From Roseibium aggregatum IAM 12614 (lineage in GTDB: Bacteria > Pseudomonadota > Alphaproteobacteria > Rhizobiales > Stappiaceae), in NCBI RefSeq assembly GCF_000168975.1, contig NZ_AAUW01000001.1:434001-498000 (forward strand): a DNA stretch of 64,000 nucleotides, given 5' to 3'. A program made the position numbers and the translations under genes. The notes under the pieces were generated by a model. It was not told the origin of the DNA and did not search any database. It saw nothing but the letters and a program-made list of their open reading frames with translations. Within the stretch, counting starts at the first letter, position 1, and each line of letters starts with the position of its first letter. This document shows, piece after piece, positions 1 through 8,112 of this stretch.

Positions 1-269
1 TTGCCGCCGTCTGCTTCTGCGCGGGCGGCTGTCAGTTCCTTCAGGTCGTGCCCCGCACAGAACACCTTGCCCTCCGCACCGAGCAGGACAACACGCACGG
101 CGGGGTCTTCACCGGCTTTGCGCAACTCGCCGGCAAGAGCGGTCATCATCTCGCTCGACAGCGCATTCATCCGCTCCGGCCGCTGCATCACGATCCGGTA
201 GACGCCTTCATGAAGAAGCGTTGCGAGCATCGGCTTCTGGATCTCGTCATTTGCGGCGGTTTCAGACAT
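1..269 (-). CDS. Enoyl-CoA hydratase/isomerase family protein, partial (N-terminal part)
   Basis: Reading leftward from an ATG at 269, an open frame of 89 codons runs off the left edge of the window. The visible protein starts MSETAANDEIQKPML and contains 'VYRIVMQRPERMNALSSEM' followed by 'VFCAGHDLKEL'. That is the crotonase-fold pattern: a substrate-binding strand, then the oxyanion-hole loop AGHDLKE. The AGHDLKE variant is usual in the ECHDC3-like branch. The family hydrates or isomerises acyl-CoA thioesters in the cytoplasm, but the catalytic residues further on are outside the window, so the substrate cannot be named. It is divergent from the DUF1194 gene. Confidence 0.88.
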   Translation of the reverse strand, partial: MSETAANDEIQKPMLATLLHEGVYRIVMQRPERMNALSSEMMTALAGELRKAGEDPAVRVVLLGAEGKVFCAGHDLKELTAARAEADGG

Positions 270-428
270 GGAACGCTCCTTCAGGGTTGGCTTTGCTGTT
301 GTTATAGCCGAGGCGGGCACGGCGGCGAAAGTGTCCCTTCGGCTGGTGACGGCCTCCGATCACAGATGGTTTATCTGACGAAGCGTCAAGTTGCTGGCGG
401 TTCCTCCGGTTTCGGCTATCCTTTCGGC

Positions 429-1253
429 ATGTGGAGGCTTTCCAAAGTCCGCTCGCTTGCTGGCGCAGCCGCTTTGCTGCTGGCGTCTCTTGGTCCCGCG
501 CTCGCGCAGGAACAGGTCGACGTCGCTCTGGTTCTGGCGGTCGACGTGTCGCGCTCCATGTCCCCGGAAGAACTCCAGATCCAGCGGCGCGGCTATGCCG
601 CTGCCATCGCCAGTCCGGAGGTGGTCCGGGCAATCGGCTATGGTGCTCACGGTCGGATCGCTCTCATGATGTTTGAATGGGCCAATGAAAGCCACGCGCG
701 TGAGATTGTCGGGTGGTCGGTGATTGAGAATGCGGAGGACGCTGAGGCGTTTGCCGACAAGGTTCTGGCAGACAACACCTACGGGCAGAGGCGAACCTCG
801 ATTTCCGGCGCGATCTGGCATGCCTCGGCCTTGCTTGCCGACGCCCCGTTCAAGGCGGACCGGCGGGTGATCGACATTTCCGGGGATGGTCCCAACAACC
901 AGGGAGCACCCGTGGTGCAGGCCCGCGATGCCGCGGTGGAGGCCGGGCTGGTGATCAACGGATTGCCGCTGATGACCACCGGAGGCATGGGCTTCCAGTT
1001 CAATATTCCGGATCTTGACGTCTATTATCAACGCTGTGTCATCGGCGGACCCGCCAGCTTCGTCATTCCGGTGAACGACTGGGAACAGTTTCCCGAAGCC
1101 GTCCGCCGCAAACTCATTCTGGAGATCGGCGGTGTCAAACCGCCCGAGCCGCAAGTCATCCCGGCCCAATTCACCTTCGAGGAACCTTACGATTGCCTCG
1201 TGGGCGAAAAGATCTGGCGGCGCATGCGCGAGCAGTATTTCTGGGATCAGTAG
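429..1253 (+). CDS. DUF1194 domain-containing secreted protein with a von Willebrand A-like fold
   Basis: This 274-residue protein begins with a signal peptide (MWRLSKVRSLAGAAALLLASLGPALAQ, cleavage after ALA). The ATG at 429 is preferred over upstream in-frame starts because it puts the signal peptide at the N-terminus. Just after it, 'AVDVSRSMS' is a MIDAS-type DxSxS metal-binding motif, and 'IDISGDGPNNQG' follows about 110 residues later, as in DUF1194/vWA proteins. The family is exported and common in alphaproteobacteria, but its partner and role are unknown. It converges with the ASKHA gene, leaving a gap of about 54 bases. Confidence 0.85.
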   Translation: MWRLSKVRSLAGAAALLLASLGPALAQEQVDVALVLAVDVSRSMSPEELQIQRRGYAAAIASPEVVRAIGYGAHGRIALMMFEWANESHAREIVGWSVIENAEDAEAFADKVLADNTYGQRRTSISGAIWHASALLADAPFKADRRVIDISGDGPNNQGAPVVQARDAAVEAGLVINGLPLMTTGGMGFQFNIPDLDVYYQRCVIGGPASFVIPVNDWEQFPEAVRRKLILEIGGVKPPEPQVIPAQFTFEEPYDCLVGEKIWRRMREQYFWDQ

Positions 1254-1307
1254 CGGCAAATCCGGTCTGCCGCCGTATCGTGCTTGCCGGCTTTTGCGTT
1301 CAGACCG

Positions 1308-3344
1308 TCAGCCCCGGCGCCGCCTCCGCCTGCGTTCTCCACCGGCTGCATCCGAACCGGCGTCGGCCTCCTTGCGCTCCGGCAACTCGACGGCCGCCCG
1401 GAGGTTGGGGAAGGGATCGACCTTGTTGGGCAGGGCCATGGCATTGACGAAATGCTCCTGGAACTTCGGCTCCAGCGCCGTCTCGATCTTTTCGATATCC
1501 CGCACGGTCTGTTCGATCTCGCGTCTGTAGCCCCGGTTGAGCAGCGCCATGCGCGCGCCTGTGCCGGCTGCGTTGCCGACGCCGGAGACACCTTCCAGCG
1601 GGCAATCGGGAATGAGCCCAAGGATCATTGCGTATTTGGGGTCGATATAGCTGCCGAAGGCACCGGCCAGACGAATGCGGTCCAGATCATAGGTGCCAAG
1701 TTTGTCCTGCAGCAGTTTGACGCCGGCATAAAGCGCGCCCTTGGCAAGCTGGATGGCGCGAATGTCCGTCTGCAGGATCGAGATTTCGATCCCTTCGCTG
1801 GCAACCAGATACGAGAACGTCCGGCCGGTGGATTGAACGCGCGATGTCCGCCCCGCCATCGAGCCATTGATCACGCCATCTTCGGTGATGAGCCCGGCTA
1901 GATACATCTCGGCAACCGCCTCGATGATGCCCGAGCCGCAGATGCCGGTGACGCCGACAGTGTCGACCTTTTCGGCAAAACCTTCTTCGTCCGACCATTC
2001 GTCGACGCCGATCACCTTGAAGCGCGGCTCGAGCGTTTCCTTGTCGATGCGGATGCGTTCGATAGCGCCGGGTGCAGCGCGCTGGCCGGAGGAGATCTCA
2101 GCGCCTTCGAACGCGGGGCCGGTGGGAGAAGAAGCTGCCAGCAGCCGGTTCTTGTTGCCCAGCACGATTTCCGCATTGGTGCCGACATCCACAAGCAGTG
2201 TTATCTCGTCAAGCTTGTACGGGCTTTCTGCAAGCGTTGCAGCCGCCGCATCGGCGCCGACATGTCCGGCGATGCAGGGCAGCATGTAGACACGGGCTCC
2301 CGGGTTCAGTTCAAGGCCCAGATCGCGCGCGTTCAGCACCATGGCATCGGAAGCCGCCAGTGCAAAGGGAGCGCCGCCAAGCTCCACCGGATCGATGCCG
2401 AGGAACAGATGATGCATCACCGGGTTGCCGACAAAGGTCGCGTCGAGCACATCGGAACGTTCCGCCCCGACATCACCGACCAGCTTGCCGATCAGCGCGT
2501 TGATGGCATCGCGCACGGCCTTTGTCAGATCCGGCAGTTTCGACGGGTTCATCTGCACATAGGACACCCGCGACATCAGGTCTTCGCCGAAGCGGATCTG
2601 CGGGTTGGATGTGCCGGCAGAGGAAACCGTGCGGCCGTTCTGCAGGTTGCACAGATGGGCGGCGATGGTGGTGGAGCCGATATCGACCGCAAGACCGTAG
2701 ACCGCGGGCTTTTCACCGGGCCAGAGCGCCACCAGCGTTGGCAGGACGCCTCTGTCCTCGTGGATGGCGGCAGTTACCTGCCAATTGCCCTTGCGCAAGG
2801 TCGTCTGCACACTCGTCAGCAGGATCGGGTCGATTGTGAGGTCGGCAATTCCGGTCTTGGCAATCAGGGCTTCGCGCAGCCGGTCAACGTCTCCGCGCGG
2901 CGTCTCCATATCTGGTTCGGCAATCGCAACGGATACCAGCGAGATCGCGCTGTCGGCTTCGATGTTGCGAGCCTCTGCGCGTTTGCGCACGACCTGGCGG
3001 TTGGTCTGTGCATCGGTCGGAACATCGACGACAAGGTCGCCCAGGATCTTTGCCTGGCAGGAAAGCCGCCTGTCCGCAGGAAGTTTGCGCAAGGTCGCAT
3101 AGCGGGTTTCCGCTTCGGTGGCGCCTTCCAGGTTCTCCGCTGCGCTTGTCAGGTTTTCCTTGGTAAAAGTGCCCTCGGAAATCGTGATCTGGCAGCGCCC
3201 GCAGATCCCGCGCCCGCCACAGACCGATTCCACATAGACCCCGAGAGAGCGGGCTGCATCCAGCAGCGGTGTGCCGACGGGAAAGGTTCCCCGGCGCCCA
3301 CTTGGCTGGAAAACGACTTTGGCGTGTTTGACTGTTTCGGTCAT
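1308..3344 (-). CDS. Corrinoid-protein reactivating ferredoxin/ASKHA ATPase (DUF4445, RACo/RamA-like)
   Basis: This 678-residue protein has an N-terminal plant-type 2Fe-2S ferredoxin domain with cysteines C42, C48, C51 and C96. A linker and middle domain follow, then a C-terminal actin-like ATPase domain with phosphate-binding signatures 'YGLAVDIGSTTIAAHL', 'LLVDVGTNAEIVLG' and 'RLAGAFGSYIDP'. Relatives (RACo, RamA) use ATP hydrolysis and the iron-sulfur centre to reduce inactive Co(II) corrinoid back to Co(I), and its place at the end of a corrinoid operon supports that role. The protein ends in an Arg-rich tail (GGERRRRRRRG), also seen in the upstream methyltransferase. A 279-base spacer with REP-like hairpins separates it from that gene, so its expression may be partly uncoupled. 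Confidence 0.9.
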   Translation of the reverse strand: MTETVKHAKVVFQPSGRRGTFPVGTPLLDAARSLGVYVESVCGGRGICGRCQITISEGTFTKENLTSAAENLEGATEAETRYATLRKLPADRRLSCQAKILGDLVVDVPTDAQTNRQVVRKRAEARNIEADSAISLVSVAIAEPDMETPRGDVDRLREALIAKTGIADLTIDPILLTSVQTTLRKGNWQVTAAIHEDRGVLPTLVALWPGEKPAVYGLAVDIGSTTIAAHLCNLQNGRTVSSAGTSNPQIRFGEDLMSRVSYVQMNPSKLPDLTKAVRDAINALIGKLVGDVGAERSDVLDATFVGNPVMHHLFLGIDPVELGGAPFALAASDAMVLNARDLGLELNPGARVYMLPCIAGHVGADAAAATLAESPYKLDEITLLVDVGTNAEIVLGNKNRLLAASSPTGPAFEGAEISSGQRAAPGAIERIRIDKETLEPRFKVIGVDEWSDEEGFAEKVDTVGVTGICGSGIIEAVAEMYLAGLITEDGVINGSMAGRTSRVQSTGRTFSYLVASEGIEISILQTDIRAIQLAKGALYAGVKLLQDKLGTYDLDRIRLAGAFGSYIDPKYAMILGLIPDCPLEGVSGVGNAAGTGARMALLNRGYRREIEQTVRDIEKIETALEPKFQEHFVNAMALPNKVDPFPNLRAAVELPERKEADAGSDAAGGERRRRRRRG

Positions 3345-3513
3345 GGCTGCGGTTCTTGCGCTATCAGTTTTGTAAACTCTGCGGGGATATCCCCCGACCC
3401 GTAACCTCTCTCGGTGAAAGGGAGGCGGCTTTGGGCTGTACCTGTCGTAACGAAGTCATCCTGACGACGACTTCGGCTCTTGCGGATTGAAACGTGCCCC
3501 TGGACACGCAAAA

Positions 3514-3551
3514 CCCCTCCCCCTTGTGGGGAGGGGATTGGGGTGGGGGTC
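3514..3551. repeat. REP-like palindromic element inside the C1 operon
   Basis: CCCCTCCCC and GGGGAGGGG form a 9-bp stem around a 5-base loop, followed by 'attggggtggggg'. This is a pattern seen in intergenic repeats of Hyphomicrobiales. A weaker hairpin (ctctctcgg/gaaagggag) lies near 3408. The element fills most of the gap between the methyltransferase and ASKHA genes, and a related C/G-run hairpin is at the right end of the window. There is no T-run after the stem on the minus strand, so it is not a clear terminator. Confidence 0.6.
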
Positions 3552-3623
3552 CCATCCTGAATTTGGTGAAAAGCCACCCCGTTTGCGGAGGGGAGAGAAC
3601 CGCAAACTGTTATGTCTTAAAGC

Positions 3624-4580
3624 TCAGCCTGCCGAGCGGCGGGCTGCGCGGCCTCCTCGGCGCCGGCCGCCAGCGGACGCTCCGCCTTCGGATGGTGCCG
3701 CCACAGCACCGGGAGCCGCCGGTTGGTGGTCGCGATAGGCCATGATCCATTCCTGGCAATTGGGGTCGGCACCGTTGAGCACGTTGGCAGCACGCACGGC
3801 TTCCATTTCCTGGGGGCGGCACGGATTCATGATCGCGGACGTCATGCCGGCGCCGATGACCATCGGAATGAAGCCGGCATTGATGCCGTGGCGATGCGGC
3901 AGGCCAAAGGAAATGTTGGAAAGACCACAGGTGGTGTTGACCTTCAGTTCCTCACGCAGTCGGCGCAGCAGACGGAACACCTGCTGACCGGCCGTTCCCA
4001 TGGCACCGATCGGCATGACCAGCGGGTCCACGACAATGTCGTGCGCGGGAATGCCATAGTCGGCTGCGCGCTGGACAATCTTCCTGGCCACCTCGAAGCG
4101 TACGTCCGGGTCTTCCGAAATGCCGGTCTCGTCGTTGGAGATCGCCACAACCGGCACGTTGTATTTCTTGATGAGAGGCAGGATCGCTTCCAGCTTCTCT
4201 TCCTCACCGGTCACGGAGTTGACCAGTGGGCGGCCCTTGGCAACCGCAAGGCCTGCCTCGATGGCGGCCGTCACCGATGAATCGATAGACAAGGGAACGT
4301 CGACAAGCTCTTGAACAATCTCCAGAGTTTTGACGAGAAGCGGCGGTTCGGTCTCGTTCGGATTGACCGCAGTCACGCCGGCGTTGACATCGAGCATCGT
4401 CGCGCCCGCGGCCACCTGGGCCAGGGCATCGGCCTTGACGGTTTCGAAGTTGCCTTCGGCCATTTCCGCCGCCAGCTTCTTGCGGCCGGTCGGATTGATC
4501 CGCTCGCCGATCACGCAGAAGGGCTGATCGAAACCAATGATGATTTCCTTGGTGGCGGAGGCGACAACAGTGCGGGTCAT
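3624..4580 (-). CDS. Methyltetrahydrofolate:corrinoid methyltransferase, pterin-binding TIM barrel
   Basis: This 318-residue protein matches the dihydropteroate-synthase-like pterin-binding family (AcsE, MtgA, the central MetH domain). Recognisable parts are 'FCVIGERINPTGRKKL', 'GATMLDVNAG', 'VPLSIDSS', 'GRPLVNSVTGEE' and 'TTCGLSNISFGLPHR'. It should move a methyl group between the corrinoid protein and tetrahydrofolate. In a catabolic operon the expected product is methyl-H4folate, passed to the adjacent MetF-like reductase. Its ATG directly abuts the reductase stop (TAAATG), indicating coupling. The last 30 or so residues are an Ala/Gly/Arg-rich tail (GGRRRGGRAARRSAG) beyond the normal end of the barrel. 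Confidence 0.9.
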   Translation of the reverse strand: MTRTVVASATKEIIIGFDQPFCVIGERINPTGRKKLAAEMAEGNFETVKADALAQVAAGATMLDVNAGVTAVNPNETEPPLLVKTLEIVQELVDVPLSIDSSVTAAIEAGLAVAKGRPLVNSVTGEEEKLEAILPLIKKYNVPVVAISNDETGISEDPDVRFEVARKIVQRAADYGIPAHDIVVDPLVMPIGAMGTAGQQVFRLLRRLREELKVNTTCGLSNISFGLPHRHGINAGFIPMVIGAGMTSAIMNPCRPQEMEAVRAANVLNGADPNCQEWIMAYRDHQPAAPGAVAAPSEGGASAGGRRRGGRAARRSAG

Positions 4581-5474
4581 TTATGCGCTCTCATTGGCAG
4601 TCAGGATTGAAGACGAGGTCTGAAAAGACCAACTCCCGCGGCTTAGCAGCCACTCAGCGGTTTTCTGGATACCGCCGAAGGGATAGGCGTGAATCTGGGC
4701 CAACTGGGTGTCGGGCTGGCTGGTGACGCGGGTCTCCAGCGGATCGACCATCGTGTCCGGGTCGTAGCCCGAAAGCATGGAGACAACCGCACCGCCGCGT
4801 TTTTTCAGGAAGTTGAAGGAGTTTTCAACACCGGCAAAAGCGGCGTATTTCAACAGGGTCGTCATCTTGGCCGGACCGGCAACGCCGACATGAACCGGAA
4901 ATTCGTTACCCCATTCGCGCAGCTCGTCCAGCCACAGGCTGACCCGGTGCGGATCGAAACCGAACTGGGTCACGATGCGGAACTCGGCATCGCTTTGGCG
5001 GGCGAGTTCGTGCTTGCGCTGCAGGAAGCTTTTGATCACCTCCGGCTTGATGTCCGGCGCGCCTTCGGGGTGCCCTGCAACGGCGATCTTCTGGATGCCG
5101 AGCTGGTCGAAGAGGCCTGTCTCCAGGAGAGCAACGGACGAGGTGAGGGGCCCTGCCTTTTCAGCTTCGCCCGCAATGGCCAGAACTTCGGTCACACCGG
5201 CTTCCTGGGTCAGCCGCGTGATGCGGCGCTCGAAGTCCTCGCGGCTGGCATAGCGGCGGGCTGCCATATGCGGAACGGCGGTCAGCCTGTTGTCGCGCAG
5301 GGTGCGGGCGGCATCGATGATCATGTCTTCCGAGCAGTTGCCCAGATCCGTGACATAGACCTGCGTGCCGGCTGGAATAAATTCCAGAAGCTCGGTCTTC
5401 TCGACCACCTGCTTGGGAGACATTTCGGTAGAGGCGGGAAGCCGCCCATTGGCCAACAGGCGCTGATCAGTCAT
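4581..5474 (-). CDS. Methylenetetrahydrofolate reductase-like protein (MetF family)
   Basis: This 297-residue protein belongs to the flavin-dependent MetF superfamily, with 'PAGTQVYVTDLG', 'AVPHMAARR' and 'IVTQFGFDP' at the expected barrel positions. The family interconverts methylene- and methyl-H4folate. Next to a catabolic methyltransferase it probably runs in the oxidative direction, as proposed for MetF2 in chloromethane degraders. The ATG at 5474 has GGAGG eight bases upstream and overlaps the previous gene's stop by 8 bases. An in-frame ATG at 5489 has no such site and is rejected. Confidence 0.87.
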   Translation of the reverse strand: MTDQRLLANGRLPASTEMSPKQVVEKTELLEFIPAGTQVYVTDLGNCSEDMIIDAARTLRDNRLTAVPHMAARRYASREDFERRITRLTQEAGVTEVLAIAGEAEKAGPLTSSVALLETGLFDQLGIQKIAVAGHPEGAPDIKPEVIKSFLQRKHELARQSDAEFRIVTQFGFDPHRVSLWLDELREWGNEFPVHVGVAGPAKMTTLLKYAAFAGVENSFNFLKKRGGAVVSMLSGYDPDTMVDPLETRVTSQPDTQLAQIHAYPFGGIQKTAEWLLSRGSWSFQTSSSILTANESA

Positions 5475-5769
5475 GTTCCGAGCCTCCATTTGCGAGCAGG
5501 GTTTTCAGTCTCTCTTTCGGATAGGCAGAGACCAGGTCGGTCAGGGCCGCGTCCGCTTCCGTTTCCAGGTCGTCCGAGACGGACACGGGGTCGGTCCGGC
5601 GCCACTCCGCCATGTAGGCGTCGCTGTCCTTCGCACCGATCCGCATCGCACAGGCGTCAATGGCTTCCATGAACATTGCCGGCAGCTCCCGTCGGGCGGA
5701 TTTACGCCCCTGTTTCACCAGGATCTGTGCCGGGATGTCCCGCCAATAAACGATGATTTTCTGCGCCAT
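5467..5769 (-). CDS. Small 'virulence factor' domain protein (PF13769-like) in the C1 operon
   Basis: This is a 100-residue cytoplasmic protein beginning MAQKIIVYWRDIPAQ, followed by 'KQGRKSARRELPAMF' and 'DSDAYMAEWRR'. The ATG at 5769 is chosen because AGGAGG lies nine bases upstream. The resemblance is to the small domain named 'virulence factor', whose biochemistry is not known to me. No cofactor-binding motif or catalytic residue stands out. Its 8-base overlap with the MetF-like gene and its place between DUF1638 and MetF suggest it serves methyl-group metabolism, perhaps as an accessory subunit; that is inference. Confidence 0.75.
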   Translation of the reverse strand: MAQKIIVYWRDIPAQILVKQGRKSARRELPAMFMEAIDACAMRIGAKDSDAYMAEWRRTDPVSVSDDLETEADAALTDLVSAYPKERLKTLLANGGSEHD

Positions 5770-5882
5770 TCTCGGAACTTCCTCCTGAGAAACATAATTG
5801 CCGGAAGCTTGCTGACCCAGGACGCCTGATACCGGCATCATCACGTGAAAAACCGACTTGTCCGGATGCTATTTTGCGACGC

Positions 5883-6551
5883 TCAGTCCGCCGGGCCCTT
5901 GCCCAGAAACGGCTGGAGCAATCCATACCCCGTCCGGCGCATTTCAAACGGCAGGCCGAGCCTGTCCGCAGCGCGCCGTGCTGCATCCTCAAGTGCCGGA
6001 TCATCGGTCTGTGCGAGGTAGAGAACGCGGGTGTAATGGGCGAAATACATGTCCCGCAGGTGCGGGTGCCAATCGAGGCCCAGCGGCTCGATGACCATGG
6101 TCTGGAAATGCCGGGCCAGGAAGTCGGTCAGATAGAAAGTGCCGAGCTGGTCGTCTTCCATCTGGTCGAATTCGTCTATGCCGGTGAAAAAGGCATAACA
6201 GTGCGCACCCTCGATTCGCCGCGTGCCGGTTTCCTCCAGCACCCTGTCGAGCAGGCCGCCAGTGCCGCAATCGCCATAGGCCACCAGAATGTCGGAGTAG
6301 GTGTCCGCGTTCTTCAGGATGGTCCGGCGGACTTCATCCGGGATCTTGTCCGGGGTGTTATGCAGCTTCGCCGGAAGGCAGGTGATATCGAGATGATCGA
6401 GGCGGTTCTTCTCGCGAATGGCGACGATCTCGCGCGCAAGAGCGCCGCAGGCAATAACAAGAACGCGGCCGACCTTGTCGTCCGCGCTCCCATCCGTCTC
6501 AACCGGAAAGAGAGGCTCGCCCACCAGCATTTCGGCAGCCTCCTTGAACAT
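5883..6551 (-). CDS. DUF1638 family protein
   Basis: This 222-residue protein has the DUF1638 hallmarks: 'VIACGALAREI', 'ITCLPAKLHNTP', 'VAYGDCGTGGLLD' and 'AHCYAFFTGID'. Four conserved-looking cysteines and several histidines could bind a metal or corrinoid. The ATG at 6551 is five bases after the corrinoid-protein stop, and an upstream in-frame start would overlap that gene heavily. As far as I know, DUF1638 genes often neighbour corrinoid methyltransferase genes, including in methanogens, but no reaction is established. It may help load, deliver or handle the corrinoid or methyl acceptor. Confidence 0.83.
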   Translation of the reverse strand: MFKEAAEMLVGEPLFPVETDGSADDKVGRVLVIACGALAREIVAIREKNRLDHLDITCLPAKLHNTPDKIPDEVRRTILKNADTYSDILVAYGDCGTGGLLDRVLEETGTRRIEGAHCYAFFTGIDEFDQMEDDQLGTFYLTDFLARHFQTMVIEPLGLDWHPHLRDMYFAHYTRVLYLAQTDDPALEDAARRAADRLGLPFEMRRTGYGLLQPFLGKGPAD

Positions 6552-6556
6552 TGTCG

Positions 6557-7261
6557 TCAGCCCTTGTTGGCCAGCATGTTGTGGCGGCGTGCGATCAGAT
6601 CTTTCGCCATTTCCACAGCAACGGCCGCGTCGCGGCAATAGCCATCCGCACCGACAGCTTCACCGAATTCCTCGTTCAGCGGCGCGCCGCCGACGAGCAC
6701 GATATAATCGTCCCGGATGCCCTTGGCCTTCATTTCGTCGATGACGACCTTCATGTAAGGCATCGTGGTGGTCAGCAGGGCCGACATGCCGAGAATGTCC
6801 GGCTGGTGCTCTTCGATAGCAGCCAGATAGTTTTCGACAGGGTTGTTGATGCCGATGTCGATCACTTCAAAGCCGGCGCCTTCCATCATCATCGAGACGA
6901 GGTTCTTGCCGATGTCGTGGATGTCGCCCTTCACGGTGCCGATGACCATCTTGCCGACCTTCGGTGCGCCGGTCTCCGCCAGCAGCGGACGCAGGATGCT
7001 CATGCCGGCCTTCATGGCATTGGCCGAAAGAAGCACTTCAGGAACGAACAGGATGCCATCGCGGAAGTCGACGCCGACGATCCGCATGCCTTCGACCAGA
7101 GCCTTTGTCAGGATGTCGTAGGGAACCCAGCCGCGTTCCAGAAGAATGTTCACGGCATCCGTGATTTCTTCCTGAAGACCGTCGTAAAGGTCATCATGCA
7201 TCTGCTCGACAAGTTCGTCGTCAGAGAGGGAGGCGAGATCGATATCGTCTTCGTCAGACAT
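6557..7261 (-). CDS. Corrinoid (B12-binding) methyl-carrier protein, MtbC/MtgC/MtaC type
   Basis: This 234-residue protein has the usual four-helix N-terminal cap (about residues 15-95) and a C-terminal Rossmann B12-binding domain. 'KGDIHDIGKN' carries the cobalt-ligating His115 of the DxHxxG motif, with 'VLVGGAPL' further on. It would accept a methyl group from a substrate-specific methyltransferase (MttB or MtaB type) and pass it to the pterin methyltransferase encoded in the same operon. The ATG at 7261 has an upstream GGAG and gives the normal family N-terminus. It is the first gene of the operon. No substrate-level methyltransferase gene is in the window. Confidence 0.93.
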   Translation of the reverse strand: MSDEDDIDLASLSDDELVEQMHDDLYDGLQEEITDAVNILLERGWVPYDILTKALVEGMRIVGVDFRDGILFVPEVLLSANAMKAGMSILRPLLAETGAPKVGKMVIGTVKGDIHDIGKNLVSMMMEGAGFEVIDIGINNPVENYLAAIEEHQPDILGMSALLTTTMPYMKVVIDEMKAKGIRDDYIVLVGGAPLNEEFGEAVGADGYCRDAAVAVEMAKDLIARRHNMLANKG

Positions 7262-7391
7262 GGGTAGCTCCAACCAGGCGCAACAGGCCATCAACTTAGT
7301 GTAAAACCTTATGCCTCAAGCCGGATTCGCCGATATCTCCAAAGCGACACGGCTAGTCGTTTACGCGACAGGCAAATCAAGCCGTGCCATT

Positions 7392-7412
7392 CAGTGCCAA
7401 TTTTGCGCACTG
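7392..7412. promoter_or_regulatory. Palindrome upstream of the corrinoid-methyl operon
   Basis: CAGTGC-N9-GCACTG is a 6-bp perfect inverted repeat, with a further TGCCAT half-site-like copy just to the left. It lies in the 178-base gap between the TetR gene and the corrinoid gene, on the operon's promoter side. It could be the operator of an unknown regulator. Confidence 0.4.
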
Positions 7413-7439
7413 ACGGGAAATGTTTGTAGCTGTCTAAAC

Positions 7440-8057
7440 TTACGAGGCGTTGGCAGTATTGCCGCCTGAAAGCAGTCGCACCGCGTGCCACGCGCTGTCC
7501 ACACGGGCGTCGATGTCGGTTTCCGGCAACTGTGGTAGCGCTCTGGTCACCAGCCGGATTTGAAGATCCCCGATCAGAAGAGACAGGTAGAGTTCGGCGG
7601 CCGCCGCCATTTCAATGTCTGCCAGAAATCCCTGGTCCTGCACTTGCGCGATAAGATCCTGCACGAGCGGCAGGACCGCGTTGCGGCCGCTTCTTGCAAG
7701 GGCTGCTCCGAGCGTGCCCGTGGTATCGGCAGCCGCCGCGCGGTTGAGAGCGATCGCTGCCGGGTTCGTCAGGACACCCAGCAGACTTCGGCCAAAGTGT
7801 TTCAGCGCCTGCTCCGGGGCAGAGGCGTTGCCCATACAGCTTTTCAGCGCCAGGCGGATGTCCTCGGCGTTGCGGTCCACCAGCGCCGCGAACAATCCGG
7901 TCTTGTCGCCATACCAACGGTAAAGTGTTTCATTTGAGGCCTTGGCTTTTCGGGCGACGGCCAGCATCGACATGTTGTCATAGCCTTCCTCAAGCAGCAG
8001 CTCGATCGCCGCCGTTTCAATGGCTGTTTTCCGTCTTTCTCTGGCTTCCGCCCGCAT
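7440..8057 (-). CDS. TetR family transcriptional regulator
   Basis: This 205-residue protein has an N-terminal TetR helix-turn-helix (about residues 8-55: 'AAIELLLEEGYDNMSMLAVARKA' then 'SNETLYRWYGDKTGLF'). The C-terminal ligand-binding region is all-helical. It is divergent from a DUF1772 membrane-protein gene, and two matching 18-bp palindromes lie between them. It therefore probably represses itself and the membrane protein. The ligand is unknown. Confidence 0.92.
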   Translation of the reverse strand: MRAEARERRKTAIETAAIELLLEEGYDNMSMLAVARKAKASNETLYRWYGDKTGLFAALVDRNAEDIRLALKSCMGNASAPEQALKHFGRSLLGVLTNPAAIALNRAAAADTTGTLGAALARSGRNAVLPLVQDLIAQVQDQGFLADIEMAAAAELYLSLLIGDLQIRLVTRALPQLPETDIDARVDSAWHAVRLLSGGNTANAS

Positions 8058-8084
8058 GCCGGTCTCTCCGTTGCTTGCCTGAAA

Positions 8085-8102
8085 CCGTAATCAATGTTAC
8101 GG
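8085..8102. promoter_or_regulatory. TetR operator, copy 1
   Basis: CCGTAA-N6-TTACGG is a perfect 18-bp palindrome in the 87-base gap between the divergent TetR and DUF1772 genes. A second copy follows 28 bases away, centre to centre, close to three helical turns. That is typical spacing for paired TetR dimers. Confidence 0.7.
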
Positions 8103-8112
8103 AAAATACAAT

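Noticed and set aside
3480-3620. CRISPR-like repeat array in the C/G-run region
   Set aside because: The repeats are palindromic, irregular and few, with no equal-length spacers or cas genes; they fit REP elements.
7262-7439. Cobalamin riboswitch upstream of the corrinoid operon
   Set aside because: The 178-base gap is short for the fold and no B12-box-like sequence was recognised; only a short palindrome is supported.
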